64,000 nucleotides of DNA from Nocardioides acrostichi (GCF_015319165.1 NZ_JADIVZ010000012.1:62001-126000); one strand, 5' to 3'; shown: positions 36,487 to 45,450, numbered from the stretch's first letter. A program made the numbers and translations. Notes: generated by a model from the letters alone, not told the origin.

Positions 36487-37905
36487 ATGACCAGACCCAC
36501 GCTCGTCGCCGGCGTCGACTCCTCGACGCAGTCCACCAAGGTGCTGGTGGTCGACGCGGCCACGGGTGTCGTCGTCCGTGAGGGGCGGGCCGCGCACCCC
36601 GACGGCACCGAGGTCGACCCCGAGCACTGGTGGGCGGCGTTCTCCTCAGCGACCGCCGGAGGGCTCCTCGACGACGTCGCGGCCATCTCGGTGTCGGCGC
36701 AGCAGCACGGCATGGTGGCACTCGACGACGACGGCGCCGTGGTCCGGCCGGCGCTGCTGTGGAACGACACCCGCTCGGCGGATGCGGCCGCCGCACTGGT
36801 CGAGGAGTGCGGCGGGCCGGCGGCGTGGGCCGACGAGGTCGGCACCGTGCCGCTCGCGGCGATCACCGTCTCGAAGCTGCGCTGGTTCGCCGAGCACGAG
36901 TCGGATGCCGCTGCGCGCACGGCTCAGGTGGTGCTGCCACACGACTGGGTGACTGCGCGCATCCTCGGGCACGACCGGATGCGGCCCGGCGAGGTCACGA
37001 CCGACCGGGGAGACGCGTCGGGCACCGGCTACTGGTCGCCCGAGAGCGGCTCCTACCGCGAGGACCTGCTGGTGCGGGCGTTCGGTCGCGCCGTCGCGGT
37101 GCCACGCGTGCTCGGCCCGACCGAGGCCGCTGGCGAGACTCCCTTCGGCATGCTCGTCGCGGCTGGCACCGGCGACAACATGGGCGCGGCGCTGGGACTC
37201 GGGCTGCGGCCGGGCGACGTCGTGGTCTCGCTCGGCACGTCGGGCACGGTGTTCTCGGTGCACGACCGCGCCACGCACGACCCGTCGGGCTTCGTGGCGG
37301 GCTTCGCGGACGCGAGCGGTGCGTTCTTGCCGTTGGTCTGCACGTTGAACGCGGCCCGGGTGCTCGGCGCGACAGCCGACCTGCTCGGCACCGACCTGGC
37401 CGGGCTCTCGGACCTCGCCCTCGCCGCCGCTCCGGGCGCGGGCGGGTTGACCCTGCTGCCCTATCTGGACGGTGAGCGTACGCCCGACCTGCCCGACTCC
37501 ACCGGCACGCTGGGTGGGCTCACCCGTGACTCCATGACACCGGCCAATCTCGCGCGTGCGAGTGTCGAGGGCATGCTGTGCGGTCTCGCCGAAGGTCTCG
37601 ACGCGCTGGTGCGTCAGGGAGTCAGCGCGGAGCGCGTGGTGCTCATCGGCGGCGCGGCGCGTTCGCCCGCCGTCCAGGCCGTGGCACCGGAGGTGTTCGG
37701 CGTGCCGGTGGTGGTGCCGCCGGCGGCGGAGTACGTCGCTCTCGGGGCGGCTCGGCAGGCGGCCGAGGCACTGGCGGCGGCTGGCGGACCGGCTCCGGGT
37801 GAGTGGAGCCAGGGGGGCGCCGAGGTCGTCGAGCCGCACGGCGGGGCGGCCGGCGCGCGGGTGCGTGCGGCCCACGCAGATCTGCGCACACGGATGCATC
37901 CTTAA
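36487..37905 (+). CDS. xylB: Xylulokinase (FGGY family)
   Basis: A 472-residue sugar kinase that makes xylulose 5-phosphate. The FGGY features are [19 protein letters not shown] (phosphate 1), [17 protein letters not shown] (the xylulokinase-type Q-Q-H-G-M), [57 protein letters not shown] and [20 protein letters not shown] for the adenosine site. ATG 36487. Last gene of the polyol operon, 37 bp after the dehydrogenase; it feeds the product into the pentose phosphate pathway. Confidence 0.94.
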   Translation: MTRPTLVAGVDSSTQSTKVLVVDAATGVVVREGRAAHPDGTEVDPEHWWAAFSSATAGGLLDDVAAISVSAQQHGMVALDDDGAVVRPALLWNDTRSADAAAALVEECGGPAAWADEVGTVPLAAITVSKLRWFAEHESDAAARTAQVVLPHDWVTARILGHDRMRPGEVTTDRGDASGTGYWSPESGSYREDLLVRAFGRAVAVPRVLGPTEAAGETPFGMLVAAGTGDNMGAALGLGLRPGDVVVSLGTSGTVFSVHDRATHDPSGFVAGFADASGAFLPLVCTLNAARVLGATADLLGTDLAGLSDLALAAAPGAGGLTLLPYLDGERTPDLPDSTGTLGGLTRDSMTPANLARASVEGMLCGLAEGLDALVRQGVSAERVVLIGGAARSPAVQAVAPEVFGVPVVVPPAAEYVALGAARQAAEALAAAGGPAPGEWSQGGAEVVEPHGGAAGARVRAAHADLRTRMHP

Positions 37906-37937
37906 CGTCCGAACGCGCAGGCACGGTGCACTCGTGA

Positions 37938-39230
37938 TCAGGCGGCGGTGAAGTAGAACTCGAACCGGGGCCATTGGTGGCGGTGACGTTGGGGGCGGGG
38001 CTGCCCGGGTGGGGCGTTGGATGACCTGATCTGGGCGAGCAGGGCTCGGTAGGAGGTCTCCTGGCGGGCGTGGTTGCAGGCTTCGCAGAGTCCGTCGGCG
38101 TTGTCGACCGAGGTGGGCCCGCCTTCTGCGTGGGGTCGGCGGTGATCGATGTGCCGGATGGGCGCGTCGCAGTAGGGGGTGCGGCAGGTGCGGTCGCGGT
38201 GGGTGATGAACGTCGCGAGCCCGGCGGGGAAGCAGCGGGCGCGAGACTCCATGGCGACGAGTTCGCCGGTGTCGGGGGCGGCGTAGAGGCGGCGCAGGCT
38301 CGCGAGCCCGCGTTCCTGGGCGCGGTCGATGAGGTCGCGGACGGTGTCGGCGGGTAGCGGGACGCCGTCGATCCAGCCGGGTTGGTCGCCGTCCTCTCCG
38401 AGGACGTCGAGCAGGGCGGCGTCGGAGACGACGACGTTCACGCTCATCGGGATCACGGGCTCGGCAGGCGCGAGATCTGCTGCCGGCTGGGTGGCGCGCG
38501 AGACGAGGGCGTCGACCATGACCTGCCCGCGGGTGCGGGGGTCGCCGGTTGTTCGGGCGGTGTCGGCGATGCGGCCGAGGGTGGCGATGACCGAGACGCC
38601 TTGTTCGAGGGGGAGGAGTGCGGAGAGGCGGGTCATGCCGACGCCGGCTGCTCCGGGGACGGGGCGCAGGGACACGTGCCGTTCGGCGACGGCTGCTTCT
38701 CGGCGCTTCAGGGTGGCGTGGGGGTCGAGCCGGTAGGCGAGGGCGTCGGCTTCGGCGTGGAGGCGGCGGTCGCCCCAGCCGCTGGTGGTGTCGGGGTCGG
38801 CCATGAGTTCGGTGTCGATGCGTCGCCGGTCGGCCAGGGAGAGGCAGGCGGTGGCTTGGGCGAGGATGGTCGCTCGCCATTCGGTGCACCGTCCTGCCTC
38901 CATGGCGGCCATGGTGTGGGGCATCTCCTCGACCAGCACGTGCGCGAGGCCGAGGTGACGTTGGCCTCGGTGGGGTGACTCGGCGCGGGCGAGGGCGATC
39001 TCGTGGCCGATGCCGCGGGTGCGTCGTGCGGCCGGCTGATGCTCGCGCTCGGCGATGCGGCACTGCTTGACGTGGTGGGCGAGTCGGGCTTGGGCGGCGG
39101 CGATGGTGTTCGTCAGCGCCTCGAGCTCGCCGAGGGCCTCGAGCGCGTCGCCTGGCTCGTGGGAGGTGGTAGCGGTGGTGACGCGCTGGTGCACCTGCTC
39201 GCGCAGTGTGGCGGTGCTCGGAGGCGTCAT
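37938..39230 (-). CDS. DUF222/HNH endonuclease, SOS-controlled
   Basis: A 430-residue protein typical of the large DUF222-HNH family of actinobacteria (the 13E12 repeat type). Residues 1-300 are the DUF222 region (LEALGELEALTNTIAAAQAR, AIAEREH-type helices, LPADTVRDLIDRAQERG); the HNH nuclease is at about 345-395 with CRTPYCDAPIRHIDHRRPHA, EGGPTSVDNADGLCEACNHA, in which the Cys pairs bind zinc. The start ATG at 39230 is 14 bp from a perfect LexA operator, so DNA damage should induce it. The family's biological role is unproven; some members are treated as homing-like mobile genes. Confidence 0.92.
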   Translation of the reverse strand: MTPPSTATLREQVHQRVTTATTSHEPGDALEALGELEALTNTIAAAQARLAHHVKQCRIAEREHQPAARRTRGIGHEIALARAESPHRGQRHLGLAHVLVEEMPHTMAAMEAGRCTEWRATILAQATACLSLADRRRIDTELMADPDTTSGWGDRRLHAEADALAYRLDPHATLKRREAAVAERHVSLRPVPGAAGVGMTRLSALLPLEQGVSVIATLGRIADTARTTGDPRTRGQVMVDALVSRATQPAADLAPAEPVIPMSVNVVVSDAALLDVLGEDGDQPGWIDGVPLPADTVRDLIDRAQERGLASLRRLYAAPDTGELVAMESRARCFPAGLATFITHRDRTCRTPYCDAPIRHIDHRRPHAEGGPTSVDNADGLCEACNHARQETSYRALLAQIRSSNAPPGQPRPQRHRHQWPRFEFYFTAA

Positions 39231-39243
39231 GTCCCCAGCCTAA

Positions 39244-39259
39244 TCGAACAGATGTTCGA
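39244..39259. promoter_or_regulatory. LexA (SOS) box
   Basis: TCGAACAGATGTTCGA is a perfect 16-bp palindrome TCGAAC-N4-GTTCGA, the actinobacterial LexA consensus. It lies 14 bp upstream of the DUF222-HNH start and overlaps the likely -10 region of that gene. On the other side tRNA-Ser is about 60 bp away. Confidence 0.92.
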
Positions 39260-39320
39260 TCACAAGGGTCCAGATCGACTGATTTCGCCGACCCAACCGG
39301 CCTCCGGTAACCTCTCCGGC

Positions 39321-39410
39321 GGTGGCGTGTCCGAGCGGCCGAAGGTGCATCACTCGAAATGATGTGTGGGGTCAAACCCACCGTGGGTTCAAATCCCACC
39401 GCCACCGCCA
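39321..39410 (+). tRNA. serU: tRNA-Ser (anticodon CGA)
   Basis: Class II tRNA of 90 nt including encoded CCA. The acceptor stem GGTGGCG (39321-39327) pairs with CGCCACC (39400-39406); discriminator G at 39407; CCA at 39408-39410. The anticodon stem CATCA/TGATG encloses loop CTCGAAA, giving anticodon CGA for UCG. A long variable arm (GTGGGGTCAAACCCAC) and T-arm GTGGG-TTCAAAT-CCCAC are present. It is the junction between core DNA on the left and the accessory island on the right. The symbol follows E. coli usage for CGA serine tRNA. Confidence 0.97.
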
Positions 39411-39425
39411 AGTGATTCACGTTTG

Positions 39426-39457
39426 AACCCCCGTCGAGCTTGCGCTCGGTGGGGGTT
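39426..39457 (+). terminator. Terminator after tRNA-Ser
   Basis: AACCCCCGTCGAGC and GCTCGGTGGGGGTT pair with two mismatches around a TTGC loop; the tail is CCTTCGTTG, weakly U-containing. It lies 15 bp after the tRNA CCA and should stop tRNA transcription. The recombinase frame on the opposite strand reads straight through it. Confidence 0.75.
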
Positions 39458-39479
39458 CCTTCGTTGTCCGGCCTGGTGG

Positions 39480-41022
39480 CTGTCACCACGGCAGCCACGA
39501 CCGGCGCAAGGAGCGCCTCGGCGACGCCGGGAGCGGGTCCGCAGCCGTCGGTGCGGCTGTCGACGTAGAAGGCTTCGAACACGGCGCCATTGAGGATCTG
39601 GCGAGAGTGCGGGCCGCAGGAGGCGTAGAGCTCGTGAGCGCAGCGCAACAGTGAGATGACCTGCTCCAGCCGGGCGAAGACCTCGTCGCTTTCGGTCTGA
39701 GCGTGCTGGATGAGGCGCCTGGCGTCCGCAATCTCCGCGCCGACTTTCGACTGTCTTTCCTTCAGCACATCGACCGGCAGCGCGTCAGCCATGTAGGCAT
39801 CGACGAGTTTCTGCTTGTGTCGTTCGAGCTCGGCCAGGCGACGTCGCTGGTCGGCAATGAGGCGACCACCTGACTCTGCGGAGCGGCGGAGGTCGCTGCG
39901 GGCTCTGCTGCTGAACTTCTCAACCTCGTCGTCGGTAAACCGCACGACGTCCCACTGGCGCTGGACAACGTCTTCGACCTCCGGGACCGGAAGGTAGGGA
40001 AGTTCACAGTCGTACCGCCCGCTGCGAGAGCCGATGCAGAAGAAGTAGTCGTAGTCGCCGCCACGACCCTTGGCGGTGGCAAATCCGATGCGACCCTTGC
40101 AGCGCGCACATCGCAGCGCGCCCTTGAGGTAGTGAGTGTGCCGCCAGGAGCGGTCGCCGGCGATGCGCCGACCAGCGAGGATGTCTTGTACCTGTTGCCA
40201 CAAGACCTCGTCGATGATCGGCTCGTGCGTGCCGTCGTGGATCACGCCGTTGAAGACGATCTGACCCTTGTAGTACGGGTGGCTCAGCATCCGATGGACC
40301 TGGCTCGTGTTGATCGGCTTCCCGACGACCTTTCGCGTCGTGCGGCTCTTGAAGCCGCGCTCCTCGAGTGCGTCGCGCAACCCGGAGATTGACCAGTCGC
40401 CGGTGGCGTACTGCTCGAAAGCCCACTGCACATGCGGGGCGCGGTCGGGGTCGATCGAGACGGTCCGCACTTCGACCCCGTTGAGGCGCTCGACGGTGTT
40501 GAGGTAGCCGAGCGGAGCGACCCCGTTCGTGCCGCCACGCCGGACCTTTTCGGCCATGCCCTTCTTGGCTTCGTGAGACAAGTTCTTCGAGTAGTGCTCA
40601 GCGATTGCCGCCATGATGCCGTGGAGCAGGGTGCCGGAAGGGCTGTCGTCGATCTGCTCGCTCGCAGACACCAACGTGGTGCCCGCTAGGTGAAAGACTG
40701 TGGCAATCTCGGCGTCATCGATTCGCGAGCGCGCTAGCCGGTCCAACTTGTGCACGATGACGTAGGCGATGTTGCCTTGGCGTATTCGTTCAAGCATGGC
40801 CTGCAAGCCGACGCGATCTGCCGACCGGGCTGACGCGCCAGCGTCGACGAACTCGTCGACGACTTCGGCGCCGAGCTCACGAGCCTTGCGGAGGCAGGCC
40901 TCACGTTGCGCGGGGATCGAGTAGCCCTCCGCCTCGCCGTTCTTGGTCGCCTGGCGTGCGGTCGAGACTCGCAGGTAAATGAGGGCCTCGACTGCTGCGG
41001 TCTCGGGAGAGCTTCTCGGCAT
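39480..41022 (-). CDS. Large serine recombinase (site-specific integrase), without a stop at its natural end
   Basis: Starts MPRSSPETAA; the catalytic Ser is S20 in ALIYLRVSTARQ, with VIVHKLDRLARSRIDDAEIA supplying the Arg/Asp region. The Recombinase domain follows (GYLNTVERLNGVEV...SQVHRMLSHPYYKGQIVFNG), then a zinc ribbon (CARCKGRIGFATAKGRG ... CIGSRSGRYDC) and a coiled-coil (LIADQRRRLAELERHKQKLV). Family proteins end about 500-550 residues in, which here is near 39480 (VVAAVVTATRPDNE). No stop occurs there: the frame continues antisense through the tRNA and into the HNH and xylB genes, to 36646. I therefore give an approximate 3' end. It is 8 bp downstream of the RHH gene. Confidence 0.88.
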
Positions 41023-41030
41023 GAGCGTTC

Positions 41031-41408
41031 CTACTCGCTTCGTGCCTCGGACTGGCGTCGGGCGCGCGGTGGTTTGGCTGCGGTCTTGGCGGCGGGAGGG
41101 CTGGTCACCGTCTGGCCGATGAAGCCAGCGATGGCGGCCGTGCGGGCGGCTGCTTCGCGTTCAATCTCTTGGCGTGCTTCTTGAGCGCGGGCGATGAGAT
41201 CAGCGTCGTCCTGCGCCGCATTGATCCGGTCCTCGATGGACCGTCGGATCTCGTCGGCAATGCTGTTGCCTCTGAGCTGCGCAATGAACCGCAGCTGCGC
41301 GTGGGCGCCCTCGTCGAGGCGGACGGCCAGTGTCTTGAAGTGCTGCTGTTCTTGATCGGTTGCGCCTTCTGGCGCGGCGTTCTTCGGCTGATGTGGTTGT
41401 TCTTGCAT
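41031..41408 (-). CDS. Ribbon-helix-helix-like accessory protein of the element
   Basis: A 125-residue protein. Residues 25-70 (LAVRLDEGAHAQLRFIAQLR, GNSIADEIRRSIEDRI) match a CopG/Arc-type ribbon-helix-helix: a short strand, then two helices with the turn at GNSIAD. The remainder is an Ala/Glu-rich helix and a basic tail (KTAAKPPRARRQ). Start ATG 41408 with GGAG 11 bases upstream. Such proteins in integrative elements often regulate the recombinase or help relaxosome assembly. The recombinase ATG lies 8 bp after its stop, so the two are probably co-translated. Confidence 0.75.
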   Translation of the reverse strand: MQEQPHQPKNAAPEGATDQEQQHFKTLAVRLDEGAHAQLRFIAQLRGNSIADEIRRSIEDRINAAQDDADLIARAQEARQEIEREAAARTAAIAGFIGQTVTSPPAAKTAAKPPRARRQSEARSE

Positions 41409-41545
41409 AGGCGTAGTACTCCTTTCGGTTAGTTGTTCGAGTTTCTGCCCGCCGGGGTCAGAACCTCGTGGGCTCGTCGGACATTGACGCTCGATTCGAG
41501 TGACCTGTCCAGTCGAAAATGCGGTCTGACCTGAGCAAACAGGGG

Positions 41546-42409
41546 TCATTTGGCAGATGAGCCTGGGCCTGTCGTCAATGGCGGCGGGCGGCCTGTGACG
41601 GCCTGGAGGTAGTCGGCCGGGCTGGCAACGTGGCACAGGCCGGTAGGCAAGCGCGGTGTCGCGGCCACAGCGGCCCGCAGGGCGGCGCGGCGGGCCGGAT
41701 CGGGGCTTACCCACACCACGGCCGGGAAGATGCCGTGTTTGGCCTGGTACGCGCCCGTGGCGGCGTACGCCGCATAGGCTAGGCACTTAGTCTGGATGCG
41801 GGGCAGGTGCTCGGTGCCGAGGTCGACTTCCACGAAGGCGTGCTCCTCATAGGCGCTATCGAAATCCGCCCTCCCCGGCAACGGCGCGTACGTCGTAACG
41901 ACGTGGAGGTCTGGCTTGAGCCATTTCGTCTCCCCGGCCTGGCCGAGAAAGCGACGCCAGTTGCGCGGCTCGACGCCGAGCTAATTCAGGGTGAAACCAG
42001 GCAGGTCGCGGTTGGCTTCCGCCAGCGATACCGCGAGATCGTTGACCGCCAAGGTGTGGGTTACAAACTGTGCACCGGGCTCAAGGTAGCGCTTGCGTCG
42101 AGCGCGGCCGTGGACAGCGCGGAGGTAGCGCTCCCCGAGGGAAGCGAGCTGCCAGACGTAGCTGGCAGACCCGCGTCTTACACCGCCAATACGTCGCTCG
42201 AGGCTGGTGATGACGCCGAGGTCGTCGAGTCGCCGCAGCGTGCGGTTGCAGGCCCGAGCGGCCGCGAGCGTCGTTGCGTGAGCGTTGGCGAAATGCAGTC
42301 GTTGGAGCTGATGCGTATCGAGGAGCCTGAAGCGCTCCAAGCTCGTCAGGATCTGCTCGTCCCGTGCTCCTAAAGCCTCGCTGAGTTGGTGGATGCGTCG
42401 TGTGTTCAC
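41546..42409 (-). pseudogene. Replication-relaxation family protein interrupted by an in-frame TAG
   Basis: The reading frame from GTG 42409 (VNTRRIHQLSEALG) to the stop at 41546 would give 287 residues of the Replic_Relax family found in actinobacterial plasmids and integrative elements. The N-terminal winged helix is EQILTSLERFRLLDTHQLQR, LHFANAHATTLAAARACNRT, LRRLDDLGVITSLERRIGG. After FTLN there is a TAG at 41983-41981, and the same frame then continues with LGVEPRNWRRFLGQAG, WLKPDLHVVTTYAPLP and EEHAFVEVDLGTEHLPRIQT, the conserved C-terminal half. Only one codon is altered (CAG to TAG by one transition would do it). It is either pseudogenised or read through. Confidence 0.8.
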
Positions 42410-42624
42410 TCACCTCTCCAATCGCGCGGTCTGCGGCCGTCCCGCTCGCCGCTCGCCGCGTCGTTGTGTCCCCGCACTGCGGGGTCAGTCCCTTCCCGGA
42501 GCGGCGAGTGAATCGGGGTTGAGCTGCGGGAACGGCTGGAAGTCAGCAACGCGGTTCGTCGATCGGTTCGTCTGTCGTTCTTCGCGTTGAGTGCGCGGAT
42601 GTTGCGGTGGTTGTCTTCGCTCAC
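42406..42624 (-). CDS. Small basic protein between the ATPase and replication-relaxation genes
   Basis: A 72-residue, hydrophilic, Arg-rich protein (SEDNHRNIRALNAKNDRRTD). Both ends overlap neighbours by 4 bp: GTG 42624 overlaps the ATPase stop (GTGA), and its TGA overlaps the replication-relaxation GTG. This double coupling is the best evidence that it is translated. I recognise no domain. Confidence 0.5.
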   Translation of the reverse strand: MSEDNHRNIRALNAKNDRRTDRRTALLTSSRSRSSTPIHSPLREGTDPAVRGHNDAASGERDGRRPRDWRGE

Positions 42625-43781
42625 GGAGTCGTCTCCTCACCCGTGCTAGGCACGTTGTCGCGGCAGTGCTCACTCCCCGTCGGAAGCGGCTTGCGACCGA
42701 TTCGTAGATCGGCTGCGGGGGAAGGAACGGCTTCGCCTTCGACGACCCGCTCGTGGACCTGCATTGCTGCGCCATAGCGATCGCGGGAGGCCCGGCGGAT
42801 GCGCTCGCCGAGGCCGGTCGCGGTCGGTGGCGGGAGCGTCACGAGCGAGCACCAGGGCTGGGACGCCCCGCCGACCACGAGCGTCGCGTAGGCGTGGAAG
42901 CGATCGAGGCTCAGGAAGTCGACATCGGCCAGGTTGGGCGCTTGCCGGGCTGTGGCGGCGGCGTCGCGGGGGTCGAGGGCACGGAAGACGATCTTGTTGC
43001 GTGCGTTCGAGTCGACGGCGGCAGCCATCTGGGCTGGCAACTGCGCCTTGAACTGGTGGGCGAGATGCCAGCCGACGCCCATCGAACGGCTGGCATTCAA
43101 GGCTGAGTCGAAGGAGGTCGGGAGGTGCAGGTAGTTCTGGACCTCATCGATCCAGACGCTCGCGGGCCGACTCGTTGGGTCGAGCTCAGACGCCCGCTCC
43201 AGCGTTGCGGACCATGTCTCTGCGACGACGAGGCCCCCAAGCAGCTGGGCCGTCAGGGGACCGATCAGCGACTCATTGAGCGGAACGAGCACGACCTTGG
43301 TGTCTCGGAAGACGTCACGAAATCGGAAGATGGGTTTTGGCTGTCCGAGGACTCGTCGCAGGCTGGGCCGAAGCAGGTATTGACGCAGCTTGTTAAGAGG
43401 TGCGGCGAGGGCCTGGGCCTGCGCTTGCACTGTCTGTCCTTCGTACCAGGACCAGAACTGCCCCAGCCCCGGATCGCTTGCGACATGCCCGATGACCGAG
43501 CGGCGGAAGCTGGCGTCGGTGAACAGTCTCGGCAGGTCAAGCAACGTGTAGGGCAGCTCGCCGTGGCGCTGCTTCTGCGTACCGACACGTGCGAGTGTAA
43601 GCAGTCCCGAGTGGAGTATGTCCTGAGTCCGCCGGCAGCCGATTTTCCATGTAGGCAGCGCGAAATTGGGAACCCGGGCACGCGTGTTGGCGCCGGACGT
43701 AATCCGACTTACTTTGAACGGTCCCTTACCGCTCCGCGTGCTTGATCGAGGCTTGCTCCGAGATCCGGGACGACGGCGCAT
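42621..43781 (-). pseudogene. C-terminal part of a TraD/TraG/VirD4-like conjugation ATPase
   Basis: The frame gives up to 386 residues. From about residue 47 (RTQDILHSGLLTLARV) it follows the C-terminal half of conjugative DNA-transfer ATPases: FRRSVIGHVASDPGLGQFWS, KVVLVPLNESLIGPLTAQLL, SVWIDEVQNYLHLPTSFDSA with the Walker B D-E, GVGWHLAHQFKAQLP (TraM-recognition region), RNKIVFRALDPRDAAATARQ. The Walker A domain and the membrane anchor are missing; full-length proteins are 550 or more residues. The first 40 or so residues are non-homologous and overlap the selB remnant on the other strand. Truncation therefore occurred at about 43.65-43.70 kb. Conjugation cannot be driven by this protein. 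Confidence 0.82.
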
Positions 43782-44514
43782 TTGGGGCGTGACTGTGCTG
43801 GATCCTTGCCCGCCCGGTCACAAGCGAGACATTTCGACCCACGACGGCTCTTTGGCTGCCGAGCTCCGACTTCGAGGCGTCATCTCTCGCGATCACGCGC
43901 GGCGAATTGGAGTGTCACTTGAAGAAATCTCCGGGGATACGGTTAAAGCTGGTGGTTGGCTCATGGACGGCGATTGTGCGCGTGTAAAACTGACGGGCTT
44001 GAAGGGTCTTGTGAGAGTCCGAGCATTGACACCAAAGGAAGCAGCTCGTGAACTTCGAATTCCGGACCCTGCATTAGTGTTCGCTTTGATGGACCATTCG
44101 TTGTTGCTTGAGCAAGGGTTTATCAGACCTGCTCTTGCTCGAGACCTAGATAGCGAACTGCTTAGTGCGCGCGATTCAGCATTTTTCGGCAGGGGAAAGT
44201 TCGAAACTCCTGCCGAAAAACCTAACTCGTATCTACTTGCACACCCGCGTCTTCTTCGAGACATGCGGGTGTCCGGACTGATTCTTCAGTTGCCGGGGAA
44301 CATCATTTTGCGGGGTGATGCTGCCACGAAAGCTTTAAGAATCGTCACGGGGCTCTCTCAGCCATTCTCTGTGAGTGAAGCGCGAATAGCTTTACGAACG
44401 AATCGCCGCGTTTGCTTGGCTTTGCTTCAGCGACTAGATGAGCTTGGCGGGACAAAGAAGCTTCCTGACGGGAGGCGCATAGTGATCGGAAGTGGGCAGC
44501 CCCCCATTGATTAG
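43666..44514 (+). pseudogene. selB: C-terminal fragment of selenocysteine elongation factor SelB
   Basis: The frame of 282 residues matches the C-terminal half of actinobacterial SelB: RLTLNGPLPLRVLDRGLLRD and GRRRIWGVTVLDPCPP (end of domain III), SLAAELRLRGVISRDHARRI, GVSLEEI, GGWLMD (winged helices), and at the end GLSQPFSVSEARIALRTNRR, VCLALLQRLDELG with KLPDGRR, where the intact family reads LPQPFT.SEARQALGT.RRV. The GTPase domain, domain II and most of domain III are absent; intact SelB is about 580-600 residues. Base composition falls steadily AT-rich through the gene. No selA, selD or tRNA-Sec is visible in the window. A possible start at 43666 is only the first available ATG and is not supported. 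Confidence 0.8.
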
Positions 44515-45057
44515 CCGAGTTCGAGCACGTGATTCTCACGCGTTACCGGCTGCTACTAGGGCGCATTCAATATTGTTCTCGGGGGCTAGATCTAGGCCAT
44601 GGGGGCTCTCGAAAGCTGCGGGTGCCGTTGATGTGAGGCGGATCTAGGTGGTCGCATCGAGTACTGTGAGCTGAAGCAGTCACTGATCACAAGTGGATCC
44701 GGATGCAGGACAAGTGCGGTCATCTGAATCGGGGCGCAAGGGCAACTCGCGCTCAGGTGTCACGCGGGGGGCCGGAGTCTGGCGCGAGATCGCCAAGGAG
44801 ATCGCGCGCAGCGCACCGTTGGGCTGGCATCATAGCCCGCTGTGGTAGGCACCTCGACGCCAGGCCCTTCGGCCGGAAGCCACGCCAGGGACGGCGGAGG
44901 ATCGATGGGCGCGGGCACATCTTGCTGGGCCTCATCTGCCGCCACACTTTCACCACCATTGCCCAGAACCTGGGTCAGGCTGGGCGACCAATGCCCCCGG
45001 CACGGTGATGCGCCTTGAGCGATCCGACAAACCCGACGATCGAGACGAGCCGAGCCA

Positions 45058-45330
45058 CTAGGCGACCGTGTCCTCGGCGAGGGAAGCCACAGCGCAGTCG
45101 GAATACTCGTTGACGGTCGACCAGGACGACCCTTTGATCTTGTACCTCCCGCACCGCAGCATCGAGTGCACCAACGGTGTGTTGGCGAGGACCAGCACCT
45201 GTCTAAGGGCAGCGATCTGAGCGTCGTGAGCGCGAAAACTCGACTCGATCCTGGCAGCCTGACGGGCGGTCGCGCCAGACACTGGGCCATCTACACCGTG
45301 AGAGAAGCTCCCAGAGTTCCCTGCGTCCAC
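45058..45330 (-). CDS. Hypothetical protein, possibly a gene fragment
   Basis: A 90-residue frame starting GTG 45330. Its sequence looks protein-like: ARIESSFRAHDAQIAALRQV, LVLANTPLVHSMLRCGRYKI, SSWSTVNEYSDCAVASLAED, with helical heptads and no low-complexity runs. I do not recognise the family. It stands alone with no ribosome binding site I can point to, in a decaying island, so it may be the tail of a longer lost gene. Confidence 0.35.
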   Translation of the reverse strand: MDAGNSGSFSHGVDGPVSGATARQAARIESSFRAHDAQIAALRQVLVLANTPLVHSMLRCGRYKIKGSSWSTVNEYSDCAVASLAEDTVA

Positions 45331-45384
45331 CGCTCTAGTCTGCCCTCGATCCAGCGTTGCATGCCCGCCACGTCACATAGAAAC

Positions 45385-45450
45385 CGGTCTAGACCGACAT
45401 AGCAACCCAGATCCGCCCCTTGACACGAGCTTGCCGCTCCCTCGTACTAG
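45385..45450 (+). promoter_or_regulatory. Palindrome and promoter upstream of the MauE-like gene
   Basis: CGGTCTAGACCG at 45385-45396 is a perfect 12-bp palindrome. TTGACA at 45420-45425 and TACTAG at 45445-45450 form a promoter-like pair with a 19-bp spacer; the ATG at 45487 has GGGAG six bases upstream. The palindrome is 24 bp upstream of the -35 and may be an activator site. Confidence 0.5.

Noticed and set aside
36646-39479. Continuation of the recombinase as a 1458-residue protein
   Set aside because: Beyond about residue 514 the frame is antisense to tRNA-Ser, to the HNH gene in another frame and to xylB; the sequence is low-complexity Arg/Pro and has no domain.
44735-44830. Start of a GntR regulator (VWREIAKEIARSAPLG)
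   Set aside because: Only about 17 residues resemble the family and the frame stops immediately; too short to support even as a pseudogene.
44703-45008. 101-codon plus-strand frame in the island
   Set aside because: Arg-rich shadow-like composition and no recognisable domain; a phrase like RHTFTTIAQNLG is reminiscent of tyrosine recombinases, but the catalytic context is missing.
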